Origin: Haemophilus_A paraphrohaemolyticus_A
Lineage (GTDB): Bacteria > Pseudomonadota > Gammaproteobacteria > Enterobacterales > Pasteurellaceae
Assembly: GCF_003253115.1 (NCBI RefSeq)
Contig: NZ_QEQF01000010.1
Location: forward strand, 16,223 to 80,222
DNA: 64,000 nt
Direction of reading: 5' to 3'
Notes under the pieces: model-generated
Database searches by the model: none
Told to the model about the DNA's origin: nothing
Seen by the model: only the letters and a program-made list of their open reading frames with translations
Shown here: positions 16,376-25,503 of the stretch, in pieces
Numbering within the stretch: position 1 is the first letter of the stretch
Layout of the letters: each line of letters begins with the position of its first letter
Program-made: the position numbers and the translations under genes

Positions 16376-18736
16376 CTACTTCTTCGCCTTTTTCGCCACT
16401 TTTTTCTTAGATTTCACCGCTTGTTTTTTCTTCTTCGATTTCTCTTTTTTAAAGCTCTTAACCTCTTTAAAAACAGGCTTATTGGCATTGGCTTTTTTCT
16501 CTTTTTGTTTGGCAGTTTTGCCGAGGTTCATTCCTTTGCGGAAGTTATCTAACAAAGCAAAGTCAATTTTTTTCTCATCTAAATTGACGTTAATTACACG
16601 CACTTTCACCTTATCGCCCAAGCGGTAAATGATGCCTGAACCGCCGACTAAACGCTGTCTATCGGCATCGAAATGGTAGTAGTCGTTTTTCAGCGTGGAA
16701 ATGTGCACCAAGCCATCGATTAACAATCCATCTAATTTCACGAACAAGCCAAATCCCGTGACAGAAGAGACTACGCCTTCAAATTCTTCGCCCAAATGGT
16801 CTTGCATAAATTCGCATTTCAGCCAGTCTGCGACTTCGCGGGTTGCATCGTCTGCTCGGCGTTCGGTAGCAGAGCATTTATCTCCGAATTGGTCAATATC
16901 ATCTAATTTGTAATGGTAACCGCCACCCTCTGTGTAATTTCTGGTATTACCTTTTCCCTTTTCGATTAAATATTTAATTGCACGGTGCAACAGCAAATCA
17001 GGGTAACGACGAATTGGAGAGGTAAAGTGAGCGTATTCGGTTAATGCTAAGCCGAAATGCCCCACGTTATCCGCTGCATAGACGGCTTGTTTGAGCGAGC
17101 GGAGCAACATCGTTTGGATAAGCTCGCGATCTGGGCGACCTTCAAGCTGTTCAATTAATGATGCGTAATCTTTAGGCGTTGGATCTAAACCGACATTCCA
17201 CGTTAAGCCACACTCACGAATAAAGGTTTTGAAGCTAGTCAGTTTCTCTTCACTTGGTTTATCGTGAATACGGAATAACGCAGGCTCATTCGCATTTTCC
17301 ACAAAACGAGCGGCAGCGATATTCGCCAAAATCATGCACTCTTCAATCAGCTTGTGAGCATCATTACGAACAAGTGGTTCAATTCGCTCAATTCTTCCCT
17401 GAGGATTGAAAATAAATTGATTTTCGACCGTTTCAAACTCAATCGCACCACGTTTTTGGCGAGCCTCTGCTAAGGCATTGAACAAACGATAAAGCTCTTC
17501 AATATGTGGTACAAGCGGAGCATAACGTTCACGTAAGGTTTCATCCCCTTGCAACATTTTCCACACTTTGGTGTAGGTCAGGCGTGCATGAGAATTCATC
17601 ACCGCTTCATAAAATTCGTAACCCGTGAGTTCGCCTTGTTCGGAAACTATCATTTCTGCTACCAAACATAGGCGATCTACCTGCGGATTGAGCGAGCATA
17701 AGCCGTTGGAAAGCACTTCTGGCAACATTGGAATCACGCGATTTGGAAAATAGACCGAATTCCCGCGGTTTGCTGCTTCTAAATCTAGTGCCGTTTTCGG
17801 GCGAACATAGTAGCTAACATCCGCAATAGCTACCCACAAACGCCAGCCATTTGGCTCTTTTTGAGCGAAGACGGCATCGTCAAAATCGCGGGCACTTTCG
17901 CCATCAATGGTCACAAGCGGTAGATTTCGTAAATCCACTCGCCCTTTTTTCGCTTCTTCGGGGACTTCTTCGTTAAAATGGCGGATCTGTTTTTCAACAG
18001 CATCTCCCCAAACATGAGGAATGTCGTGATTACGCAAGGCGATTTCGATTTCCATACCAGGGGCGAGATTGTCGCCTAAAATTTCGGTGATTTTACCGAT
18101 AGGGCGGTTAAAGCTCGCTTTGCGTTCTTGTAGCTCAACCACCACAACTTGCCCCATTCTTGCCCCTTGGCGGAATTCATCAGGGATTAAAATATCCTGC
18201 GTGATACGACTATCATCTGGTACGACAAACCCGATGCCACTTTCAAGGAAAAAACGACCAACGAGCTGTTTTTTACGGGCTTCTAGCACACGTACAATAC
18301 GTACCTCTTTACGCCCACGACGATCCATCCCGTTCGGTTGAGCCAGCACAAAATCACCGTGCATCACACGTGCCATCTGCACGTTTGGAATAAACCAATC
18401 ATCATCTTTTTTAGCGTTTTTATCTGCCCCTTCGACTTGCAAAAAGCCGTAGCCATCGCGATGACCAATTACCGTGCCTTTGAGCAAATCCATCTTTTCA
18501 GGCAAAGCATAACGTTTACCTTTGGTAAAAACTAACTGCCCATCGTTTTCCATCGCACGTAATCGACGACGCACGCCTTCGGTGCGTTCTTCATCATAAA
18601 TATGAAAGGCTTCAAGCAGCTCCTCGCGTTTCATGGGAGCATCAAATTCGCGAATGGTTTGTAAAATAAATTCCCGTGAAGGCACGGGGTTTTCGTATTT
18701 TTCTAATTCTTGTTGATAATTTGGATCGACTATCAT
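16376..18736 (-). CDS. rnr: RNase R, 3'-5' exoribonuclease
   Basis: RNase R degrades structured RNA and takes part in stable-RNA quality control. The start at 18,736 gives 786 aa beginning MIVDPNYQQELEKYENP; the upstream extension enters a repeat and was rejected. Order: N-terminal helix-turn-helix (about 20-80), cold-shock domains, RNB catalytic domain (SARDFDDAVF with the metal-binding Asp cluster), S1 domain, and a Lys-rich tail (KKKKQAVKSKKKVAKKAKK). It is convergent with rne and stands apart from the nsrR-rnr-rlmB order of E. coli. Confidence 0.96.
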   Translation of the reverse strand: MIVDPNYQQELEKYENPVPSREFILQTIREFDAPMKREELLEAFHIYDEERTEGVRRRLRAMENDGQLVFTKGKRYALPEKMDLLKGTVIGHRDGYGFLQVEGADKNAKKDDDWFIPNVQMARVMHGDFVLAQPNGMDRRGRKEVRIVRVLEARKKQLVGRFFLESGIGFVVPDDSRITQDILIPDEFRQGARMGQVVVVELQERKASFNRPIGKITEILGDNLAPGMEIEIALRNHDIPHVWGDAVEKQIRHFNEEVPEEAKKGRVDLRNLPLVTIDGESARDFDDAVFAQKEPNGWRLWVAIADVSYYVRPKTALDLEAANRGNSVYFPNRVIPMLPEVLSNGLCSLNPQVDRLCLVAEMIVSEQGELTGYEFYEAVMNSHARLTYTKVWKMLQGDETLRERYAPLVPHIEELYRLFNALAEARQKRGAIEFETVENQFIFNPQGRIERIEPLVRNDAHKLIEECMILANIAAARFVENANEPALFRIHDKPSEEKLTSFKTFIRECGLTWNVGLDPTPKDYASLIEQLEGRPDRELIQTMLLRSLKQAVYAADNVGHFGLALTEYAHFTSPIRRYPDLLLHRAIKYLIEKGKGNTRNYTEGGGYHYKLDDIDQFGDKCSATERRADDATREVADWLKCEFMQDHLGEEFEGVVSSVTGFGLFVKLDGLLIDGLVHISTLKNDYYHFDADRQRLVGGSGIIYRLGDKVKVRVINVNLDEKKIDFALLDNFRKGMNLGKTAKQKEKKANANKPVFKEVKSFKKEKSKKKKQAVKSKKKVAKKAKK

Positions 18737-18779
18737 TGGGTTCTCTTTTGATTTGTTGTTATTTTTTATGAAATAAAAT

Positions 18780-18854
18780 GTAGGGGGTATTAAATATGGT
18801 TTCACGCACAATCAATAATAGAAAAGCGTGCGTCAGCCAGCTGACACACCCTAC
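18780..18854 (+). repeat. GTAGGG...CCCTAC intergenic repeat, copy 1
   Basis: The element starts GTAGGGGG and ends ACACACCCTAC. Its middle, with ACGCAC then TCAATAATAGAAAAGCG, matches the reverse complement of the element at 37,230. It sits upstream of rnr. The rest of the 337-bp rnr-rsmH gap holds only AT-rich sequence, a USS core near 18,890 and presumably the rsmH promoter. Confidence 0.6.
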
Positions 18855-19073
18855 GGAAAGGAATTTGGCAAAACTTCGGTAAAATTCTACCGCTTGTGAA
18901 ATGATGTTGGGCATAGTATCAAGTTTTTACCAATAATCCTAAACAAATTTAGAAAACAGCTTGCCCGACCTATTTTGAACCGATAGAATTTAGCCTTTTG
19001 TCAGGGAACTTTTTAGCTGGCACAATTCTCTATAAAATAACCGATAAAACAACACTTCATTTAAGGCTACACG

Positions 19074-20015
19074 ATGAGCGATACGCACCACAAACACATT
19101 ACCGTCTTACTTCACGAAGCCGTGGACGGCTTGGCAATCAAACCAAACGGCATCTATATTGACGGGACTTTTGGGCGTGGTGGGCATTCTCGCCTTATTC
19201 TTTCAAAGCTGGGCGAAAATGGGCGTTTAATCGCAACCGATCGTGACCCTCGTGCGATCGAAGAAGCCAAAACCATTTCCGACACACGTTTTCAAATTTT
19301 CCATACCGCTTTTTCAGCTATTCCAGAGGTGTGCGAAGAATTAGGCTTAATTGGTAAAATTGATGGCATTTTACTCGATTTAGGTGTTTCTTCTCCGCAA
19401 TTGGACGATGCTGATCGCGGGTTTAGCTTTATGCGTGATGGGCCGTTGGATATGAGAATGGACACCACTAAAGGCTTATCAGCAGCAGAATGGCTCGATC
19501 AGGTTTCGATTCACGATTTAACGTGGGTCTTAAAAGAATTTGGCGAAGAACGCTTTGCCAAACGCATTGCCACGGCGATTGTGAATTTCAACAAAACAAG
19601 CGGTCAAAAAATTACCCATACTTTGCAATTAGCCCAAATTATCAGCGATGCCGTACCGTTTAAAGATAAGCACAAACACCCCGCAACCCGCTCATTCCAA
19701 GCGATTCGGATTTTTATCAACAGCGAATTGGACGAGTTGGAAAAAGCGTTAAACTCGGCATTAAGCGTGTTAGCTCCCGAAGCGCGTTTGTCGATCATCA
19801 GCTTCCATTCGTTGGAAGACCGAATGGTCAAACAATTCATCAATAAAAACAGCAAAGGCAAAGAAGTGCCGCGTGGCTTGCCGATTTTGGAAAGCGAATT
19901 GAACAAAGATATTCCGCTGAAAGCCGTTGGAAAAGCGATTATGCCAAGTGAGGCAGAAATAGAGGCTAACCCGCGTTCACGCAGTGCGGTGTTACGTTTA
20001 GCAGAAAAACGTTAA
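19074..20015 (+). CDS. rsmH: RsmH (MraW), 16S rRNA (cytosine1402-N4)-methyltransferase
   Basis: RsmH methylates N4 of C1402, the same nucleotide whose ribose is methylated by RsmI at the start of the window. The 313-aa protein has HITVLLHEAVDGL near the start, the SAM loop YIDGTFGRGGHSRLIL, and DLGVSSPQLDDADRGFSF. It heads the dcw cluster here; mraZ, which usually precedes it, is not upstream. ftsL follows after 9 bp. Confidence 0.97.
   Translation: MSDTHHKHITVLLHEAVDGLAIKPNGIYIDGTFGRGGHSRLILSKLGENGRLIATDRDPRAIEEAKTISDTRFQIFHTAFSAIPEVCEELGLIGKIDGILLDLGVSSPQLDDADRGFSFMRDGPLDMRMDTTKGLSAAEWLDQVSIHDLTWVLKEFGEERFAKRIATAIVNFNKTSGQKITHTLQLAQIISDAVPFKDKHKHPATRSFQAIRIFINSELDELEKALNSALSVLAPEARLSIISFHSLEDRMVKQFINKNSKGKEVPRGLPILESELNKDIPLKAVGKAIMPSEAEIEANPRSRSAVLRLAEKR
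19596..19605 (+). other. DNA uptake signal, full 10-mer
   Basis: ACAAGCGGTC followed by an A-rich tail (AAAAA), as in extended A. pleuropneumoniae-type USS, inside rsmH. Confidence 0.8.
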
Positions 20016-20024
20016 GGAATAAAA

Positions 20025-20345
20025 ATGGCAGGAAATAAACGTTATCCGTTAGGACAGGAAATTTTTGAAGATTTAATCGGAAAAAATAAAGTCGCATTAT
20101 TGCTTCTATCGCTGATTATTATCACTGCATTAGCCACCATTTGGGTTACTGCTCAAACACGCCTTCTCACTTCTGAACAAGGAAAATTAATCAAGATAAA
20201 TCGGAAACTGGAAAGCCAATATGTCCATCTGCAATTAGAAGAAAATAGTGCAAGTCGCCAAAATAAAATTGATGCTTATGCCAATAAAGCTGAGCTACAA
20301 GCGATTAAAAAAGAACAAGAAGTCATTTTATTAGAGAAAAAATAG
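20025..20345 (+). CDS. ftsL: FtsL, divisome membrane protein
   Basis: FtsL is a small bitopic protein that forms the FtsQLB complex and helps activate FtsWI. The 106-aa product has a short cytoplasmic N-terminus, one membrane segment (about residues 25-45, VALLLLSLIIITALATIWV) and a periplasmic coiled coil. Its position between rsmH and ftsI is the standard one. Sequence similarity in FtsL is always low, so the call leans on size, topology and place. Confidence 0.92.
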   Translation: MAGNKRYPLGQEIFEDLIGKNKVALLLLSLIIITALATIWVTAQTRLLTSEQGKLIKINRKLESQYVHLQLEENSASRQNKIDAYANKAELQAIKKEQEVILLEKK

Positions 20346-20353
20346 GGTTAGAA

Positions 20354-22402
20354 ATGGCACGAGCAATTAAGCCTAAAAACAATAAAAGTCCTAGGTTTAG
20401 CCTGTTTAAGAGTAAAAAACACAAAACAGAAAATAATGCAACCTTAACTGAAAATAAAAACGAAAAAGCCGTTGAGCCAAGTTATATGCCGAAGCGTTTT
20501 ATTATGCTTTGGGTGGTTGTGATTATTTTAGTTTCTGCATTGGTTTATAAAGTGGTTACCATTCAAGTGATTGAATCGCCTCGCTTAATTAGCGAAGCGA
20601 ATAACCGCTCATTGAGAACGATTGAGCTACCTTTTAAACGTGGCAGTATCTTAGATCGAAATGGTAAGTTTTTATCGGTTAGTGCCCCGATGTATTCTAT
20701 TACCATTGACCCTCGTGAATACTTTGACAGTAAATTGAGCCGTTCTCCAGATACTTGGAAGGCATTAGCGATTGAAACAGGCAGCTCAAGAAGTAAAATC
20801 ATCAAAAGCGTAAGTCAGTTTTTAGATAAAAAAAATAATTCAAGCGAAAAAGTTGAATTTGATCCTCGTTCTATTTTAAATACACAGGATCCGAAATATT
20901 GGACGTTATTATCTGAAATGACAGGGGTTTCTGCAGAGCAACTTCAAGTTGTACGTCAAAATCCAAACTCGTATTTCGTTCAGTTAGAAAATGCCGAAGC
21001 CAAATTAGAGCGTGATAAATGGCAAGCCTTCGCAAAAAGTGTAAAAGTGCCTTATAACGAAATGATGGATCGCCTATATAAGGCTCATCGTCAACGTTTT
21101 ATCTATTTAGTACGCCACGAAACAGAAAGTATTGCCCGTTATGCACAAGAGTTAAAATTAGATGCGATAGTCTTACGTGAAGAATCTCGCCGTTTTTACC
21201 CGTTAGTGGAAGAGGCTTCGCAGCTCATTGGCTTTACCGATATTGACGATAAACACGGCTCAGAAGGGCTTGAGCGTAGCTTTGATGCTTTACTCATTGG
21301 TAAAAGCGGTAAACAGGTTATTCGTAAAGATGCCCGTGGCAATATTATTGAGAATATTCGTGATGAGAAAGAGTACAACCCGCAAGATGTGGTATTGAGT
21401 ATTGATCAAGATTTGCAGTCTATGGTTTATCGCGAAATTAAAAATGCGGTAAAAGAGAACAATGCCATTTCAGGCACGGCAGTGTTGGTGGATGTGCAAA
21501 CGGGCGAGATTTTAGCGATGGCAAATGCACCGTCTTTTAATCCCAATAACCGTTCGGAATTTAAACCAGAATTGATGCGTAACCGCGCAATTACTGATAC
21601 ATTCGAGCCAGGTTCAACGGTAAAACCTTTTACAGTTTTAACTGCTTTACAAAACGGCGTAACCTACCGTGATGAAGTGATTAACACCCATCCATTTGTA
21701 GTGAATGGACACACCATCCGTGATGTAGCACCGCGTGATAGCCTCTCAATTACGGGTATCTTGCAGAAATCAAGTAACATCGGGGTAAGCCGTTTAGCGT
21801 TGCGTATGCCTTCTACCGCACTGGTTGATACTTACAGCAAAGTTGGTTTTGGTAAAGATACAGGCTTAGGCTTGGGTGAACAGCGTGGCACCAATGGTGA
21901 CCGCAAACGTTGGTCAGATATTGAACGAGCGACCTTGGCTTATGGCTATGGCTTAAATGTTACCCCGCTTCAACTGGCTCGCGCTTATGCAACCCTTGGC
22001 AGCTTCGGCATTTACCGTCCGCTTTCAATTACCAAAGTGGATCCGCCTGTGATTGGCGAACGTGTATTACCTGAGAAAATTACCCGTGATGTGGTACATA
22101 TGATGGAAAGCGTGGCACAGAAAGGCGAAGGCGGAGCCCGTGCTATGGTTGATGGCTATCGTGTGGCGGTCAAAACAGGGACAGCACGTAAGCTCGAAAA
22201 AGGGCAATATGTAGAAAAATACCTCGCTTATACCGCAGGCCTTGCTCCAGCAAGTAACCCGCGTTTTGCATTGGTGGTGTTGGTTAATGAACCAAGTAAA
22301 GACAAATATTATGGTGGTGCGGTTTCCGCTCCTGTGTTCTCACAAATTATGGGCTATACGCTAAAAGCGTATAATATTAAACCAGATAACCTAACAGAAT
22401 AA
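20354..22402 (+). CDS. ftsI: FtsI (PBP3), septal peptidoglycan transpeptidase
   Basis: FtsI cross-links septal peptidoglycan in complex with FtsW. The 682-aa protein has a basic cytoplasmic tail, one membrane anchor (about residues 48-72), the PBP dimerisation domain and a transpeptidase domain. Catalytic motifs are visible: STVK with Ser421, SSN at 473-475 and KTGT at 607-610. This is the usual site of beta-lactam resistance mutations; the motifs themselves are standard. It is tightly packed between ftsL and murE. Confidence 0.97.
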   Translation: MARAIKPKNNKSPRFSLFKSKKHKTENNATLTENKNEKAVEPSYMPKRFIMLWVVVIILVSALVYKVVTIQVIESPRLISEANNRSLRTIELPFKRGSILDRNGKFLSVSAPMYSITIDPREYFDSKLSRSPDTWKALAIETGSSRSKIIKSVSQFLDKKNNSSEKVEFDPRSILNTQDPKYWTLLSEMTGVSAEQLQVVRQNPNSYFVQLENAEAKLERDKWQAFAKSVKVPYNEMMDRLYKAHRQRFIYLVRHETESIARYAQELKLDAIVLREESRRFYPLVEEASQLIGFTDIDDKHGSEGLERSFDALLIGKSGKQVIRKDARGNIIENIRDEKEYNPQDVVLSIDQDLQSMVYREIKNAVKENNAISGTAVLVDVQTGEILAMANAPSFNPNNRSEFKPELMRNRAITDTFEPGSTVKPFTVLTALQNGVTYRDEVINTHPFVVNGHTIRDVAPRDSLSITGILQKSSNIGVSRLALRMPSTALVDTYSKVGFGKDTGLGLGEQRGTNGDRKRWSDIERATLAYGYGLNVTPLQLARAYATLGSFGIYRPLSITKVDPPVIGERVLPEKITRDVVHMMESVAQKGEGGARAMVDGYRVAVKTGTARKLEKGQYVEKYLAYTAGLAPASNPRFALVVLVNEPSKDKYYGGAVSAPVFSQIMGYTLKAYNIKPDNLTE

Positions 22403-22410
22403 GCCGAATA

Positions 22411-23883
22411 ATGAAACGATTACTCACCTTTTTCCCTCAATTGCAAGATAACGTGCAAATTTCACCGCTTGCAAAAATGACGCTCGATTCCCGCAAAGTG
22501 GGCAGGGGCGATCTGTTTATTGCCTTAAAAGGGCATAATGTGGATGGCAGAACCTTTATTCCCAAAGCGATTGAACAAGGTGCAAGCCTGATTTTGGCGG
22601 AAGCGGACGAAGGCGTGCAAGCGGTCAAAATCGCAAAAGAGTTTGCAAATGCCACCACTTGTGTGTTGAGTGTGCCACATTTGCCGAAACGGCTCTCGCA
22701 AATCGCGGGTGAATTTTATGCCAACCCAAGCGAAAAATTAACATTAGCGGGTATTACCGGCACAAATGGCAAAACGACAACAGCTCAGCTGTTAGCACAA
22801 TGGCATAATTTACTGGGTGGCAAATCTGCTGTGATGGGCACAATTGGTAATGGCTTATTTGGGCAAGTTCAAGAAGCAGCTAACACCACAGGCTCTGCAG
22901 TTGAAATTCAACAAAATCTTGCAAACTTTATTGCACTTGGTGCTGATTTTTGTGCGATGGAAGTGAGTTCTCACGGTTTAGTGCAGTATCGCGTGGAAGC
23001 ATTACAATTTGACGTGGCGATGTTCACTAATTTAAGCCGCGACCATTTGGACTACCACAACACAATGGAAGAATACGCTGCGGCAAAATTCCGTTTGTTT
23101 AGCGAACTCAACACTAAAGCACAAGTACTAAATGCGGATGATGAAATCGGGGCAGAATGGTTGGCAAAATTGCCGAATGCGATTGCAGTGAGTACAAATC
23201 CTGCCTTCAGCAGTTCGCACCGTTTTGTGAAAGCAACCAAGGTTGCGTTCACTCTACAAGGGGCAACCATCGAATTTGAAAGTAGCTGGGGCAACGGAAC
23301 GTTACACAGCCAACTTATTGGTGCATTTAACGTCGCGAATTTACTGCTTGCCTTAGCAGGCTTATTGGCGTTAGGTCATGATTTGCAAAAATTAGTTGAA
23401 ACTGCACCGCTTCTTAAAGGGGTAGCAGGAAGAATGGAATGTGTCACGGCAGAAAATCGCCCGCTAGTGTTGGTTGATTATGCTCACACGCCCGATGCTT
23501 TAGAAAAAGCATTACAAGCTGCACGACTTCACACTAAAGGCGAACTCTACTGTATTTTTGGCTGTGGTGGCGATCGTGATGCAGGTAAGCGTCCAATGAT
23601 GGCAAACATTGCTGAACAGCTTGCAGATCGCGTGATTGCGACAGATGATAATCCGCGTACTGAAGATAATCAGAAAATTATGGCAGATATTCTTAAGGGC
23701 TTTGAGAATGTTGATGTTGTTCAAGTTATTCATGATCGCGAACAAGCGATTAAAACAGCCATTTTGCAAGCGAAACTACAAGATGTGATTTTAATCGCTG
23801 GCAAAGGACATGAAGATTATCAAATTATTGGCACGACCAAGCATCATTTTTCAGATCAGGAAGTAGCTAGAAAATATTTGTAG
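22411..23883 (+). CDS. murE: MurE, UDP-MurNAc-L-Ala-D-Glu:meso-diaminopimelate ligase
   Basis: MurE adds the third residue, meso-diaminopimelate, to the peptidoglycan precursor. The 490-aa protein has the ATP loop GITGTNGKTTT and the DNPR motif (ATDDNPRTED) that marks specificity for meso-DAP over lysine. It follows ftsI by 8 bp. Unlike most dcw clusters, it does not abut murF: 216 bp with a repeat element and two hairpins lie between them. Confidence 0.97.
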   Translation: MKRLLTFFPQLQDNVQISPLAKMTLDSRKVGRGDLFIALKGHNVDGRTFIPKAIEQGASLILAEADEGVQAVKIAKEFANATTCVLSVPHLPKRLSQIAGEFYANPSEKLTLAGITGTNGKTTTAQLLAQWHNLLGGKSAVMGTIGNGLFGQVQEAANTTGSAVEIQQNLANFIALGADFCAMEVSSHGLVQYRVEALQFDVAMFTNLSRDHLDYHNTMEEYAAAKFRLFSELNTKAQVLNADDEIGAEWLAKLPNAIAVSTNPAFSSSHRFVKATKVAFTLQGATIEFESSWGNGTLHSQLIGAFNVANLLLALAGLLALGHDLQKLVETAPLLKGVAGRMECVTAENRPLVLVDYAHTPDALEKALQAARLHTKGELYCIFGCGGDRDAGKRPMMANIAEQLADRVIATDDNPRTEDNQKIMADILKGFENVDVVQVIHDREQAIKTAILQAKLQDVILIAGKGHEDYQIIGTTKHHFSDQEVARKYL

Positions 23884-23886
23884 GGC

Positions 23887-24010
23887 GATCCCCCTCTTTA
23901 GAAAAGAGGGGCTAGGGGAGATTTGATTACGATGTTTATTTTTCGTATGGACTCCGTTTTTACTTCTGCCAAATCTCCCCCTCCCCTCTTTGCTAAAGAG
24001 GGGGCTGATC
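23887..24010 (+). repeat. About 124-bp palindromic repeat, copy A (MITE-like)
   Basis: Both ends are hairpins (CCCCTCTT-TAGAA-AAGAGGGG at the left, CCCCTCTTT-GCT-AAAGAGGGG at the right) and the ends are inverted repeats of each other through GGGGAGATTTG and CAAATCTCCCC. The reverse complement of the element at 54,307 aligns over the whole length, including an internal ACTCCGTTT. It has no coding capacity, as expected of a non-autonomous element. It lies in the murE-murF gap. Confidence 0.75.
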
Positions 24011-24042
24011 TCTAAGCATTGAATTTTAATGAAGAAAATAAC

Positions 24043-24093
24043 TGCCCCAGTGGGGCAAATTTATGCGTAACCTAGGGCAATAGCCCTAGGAGG
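24043..24093 (+). promoter_or_regulatory. Tandem hairpins overlapping the murF ribosome site
   Basis: TGCCCCA-G-TGGGGCA (24043-24057) is followed by CCTAGGGC-AATA-GCCCTAGG (24071-24090). The second stem takes in the first bases of the murF Shine-Dalgarno AGGAGG (24088-24093), so folding could limit murF translation. Neither has a T-run, so terminators are unlikely. Confidence 0.5.
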
Positions 24094-24099
24094 AAAATA

Positions 24100-25494
24100 A
24101 TGATAAAACAAACAACCCAACAAATCGCCGAAATCCTTCATGCAAGGCTGTTTGGTGATGGTAATGTAACAGTAACAACGGTCAGTACCGATACGCGACA
24201 AGCGGTCGAAAATGGCTTGTTTTTTGCGTTAAAAGGCGAAAAATTTGATGCACATGATTATGCAGAAAAAGCTGTTGAGCAAGGCTGTGTAGCACTCGTT
24301 GTTGAACGTGAATTGCCGATTGCTGTACCGCAAATTATTGTGGTGGATACCCGATTAGCTTTAGGTGAATTAGCGAAATGGCTAAAAAGTACATTGAATC
24401 CTAAAACGGTTGCCATGACAGGCTCATCGGGTAAAACAACCGTGAAAGAGATGACGGCAAAAATCTTGCAAAAAACAGCCGCTTGTGAAGAGGACGTGCT
24501 TTATACCTTCGGCAATCTGAACAATGATTTAGGCGTGCCGATGACTTTATTACGCCTAACAGAACAGCATAAATTTGCAGTCATTGAACTTGGTGCAAAT
24601 CATATCGGTGAAATTGCTTATACTACTGCGATTGCACAACCTGATGCTTGCTTAGTGAATAATGTCGCCTCTGCTCACTTAGAGGGCTTTGGTTCGATTG
24701 AAGGTGTTGCAGCTGCAAAAGGCGAAATTTATCGAGGCCTAAAAGAAAACGGTAAAGCAATTATTAACCAAGCTTTTTATTATCCGCAATGGCGTAAAGA
24801 AATTGGTGATCATGAATTACAATCTTTTAGTTATACCGGTTCAGACCAAGATTCTTATGCGGATTTTTGGGCAGAGAATGTTTCTCTCAATTTGAACGGT
24901 TCAACTTTCATTTTGCATGCCTTTGAAGAGGAAATTGAAATCAATTTGCCTTATTTAGGTGCACATAATGTTTCTAATGCTTTAGCGGCAACCGCGTTAG
25001 CGATGGCAGTTGGTGCAAGTTTAGCAGATGTTAAAGCTGGGCTTGAACAGCGCTTACAAGTGAAAGGGCGTTTATATCCTGTTGAAATTAACGAGCATTG
25101 TTTGTTTATTGATGACACCTACAACGCCAATGTTGATTCGATGAAATCAGCAATTTCTGTGCTGAAAAATTACCCTGCATTTCGCATTTTTGCGGTAGGT
25201 GATATGGCGGAACTTGGCAAAGAGAGTACGCAATGCCATCAAGAAGTTGCTGATTTTGCACAACAGGCAGGGTTGGATTTAATCGTCTCTTTTGGCAAAG
25301 AAAGTGCAGTAATTAGTGCTAATGCACAACATCATTTTACCGACAAGCAAACCATGAGCGATTTCTTGCTACCGATTATTTCGCAAAAAATTGCAGAAAA
25401 ACAACCGCTTGTTTTATTGGCGAAAGGCTCTCGTAGCCAAAAAATGGAAACTTTGATTGCGGATTTATGCCGTGCTTTTCATATTCAATTTTAA
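24100..25494 (+). CDS. murF: MurF, UDP-MurNAc-tripeptide:D-Ala-D-Ala ligase
   Basis: MurF adds the D-Ala-D-Ala dipeptide and completes the UDP-MurNAc-pentapeptide. The 464-aa protein has the Mur-ligase ATP loop (AMTGSSGKTTVKEM) and the three-domain plan with DDTYNANVDSMKSA in the C-terminal half, a MurF signature. Strong ribosome site AGGAGG at 24,088, partly within a hairpin. mraY follows after 9 bp. Confidence 0.97.
   Translation: MIKQTTQQIAEILHARLFGDGNVTVTTVSTDTRQAVENGLFFALKGEKFDAHDYAEKAVEQGCVALVVERELPIAVPQIIVVDTRLALGELAKWLKSTLNPKTVAMTGSSGKTTVKEMTAKILQKTAACEEDVLYTFGNLNNDLGVPMTLLRLTEQHKFAVIELGANHIGEIAYTTAIAQPDACLVNNVASAHLEGFGSIEGVAAAKGEIYRGLKENGKAIINQAFYYPQWRKEIGDHELQSFSYTGSDQDSYADFWAENVSLNLNGSTFILHAFEEEIEINLPYLGAHNVSNALAATALAMAVGASLADVKAGLEQRLQVKGRLYPVEINEHCLFIDDTYNANVDSMKSAISVLKNYPAFRIFAVGDMAELGKESTQCHQEVADFAQQAGLDLIVSFGKESAVISANAQHHFTDKQTMSDFLLPIISQKIAEKQPLVLLAKGSRSQKMETLIADLCRAFHIQF
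24198..24207 (+). other. DNA uptake signal, full 10-mer
   Basis: ACAAGCGGTC followed by GAAAA, inside murF. Confidence 0.8.
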
Positions 25495-25503
25495 GGATTT
25501 ATT

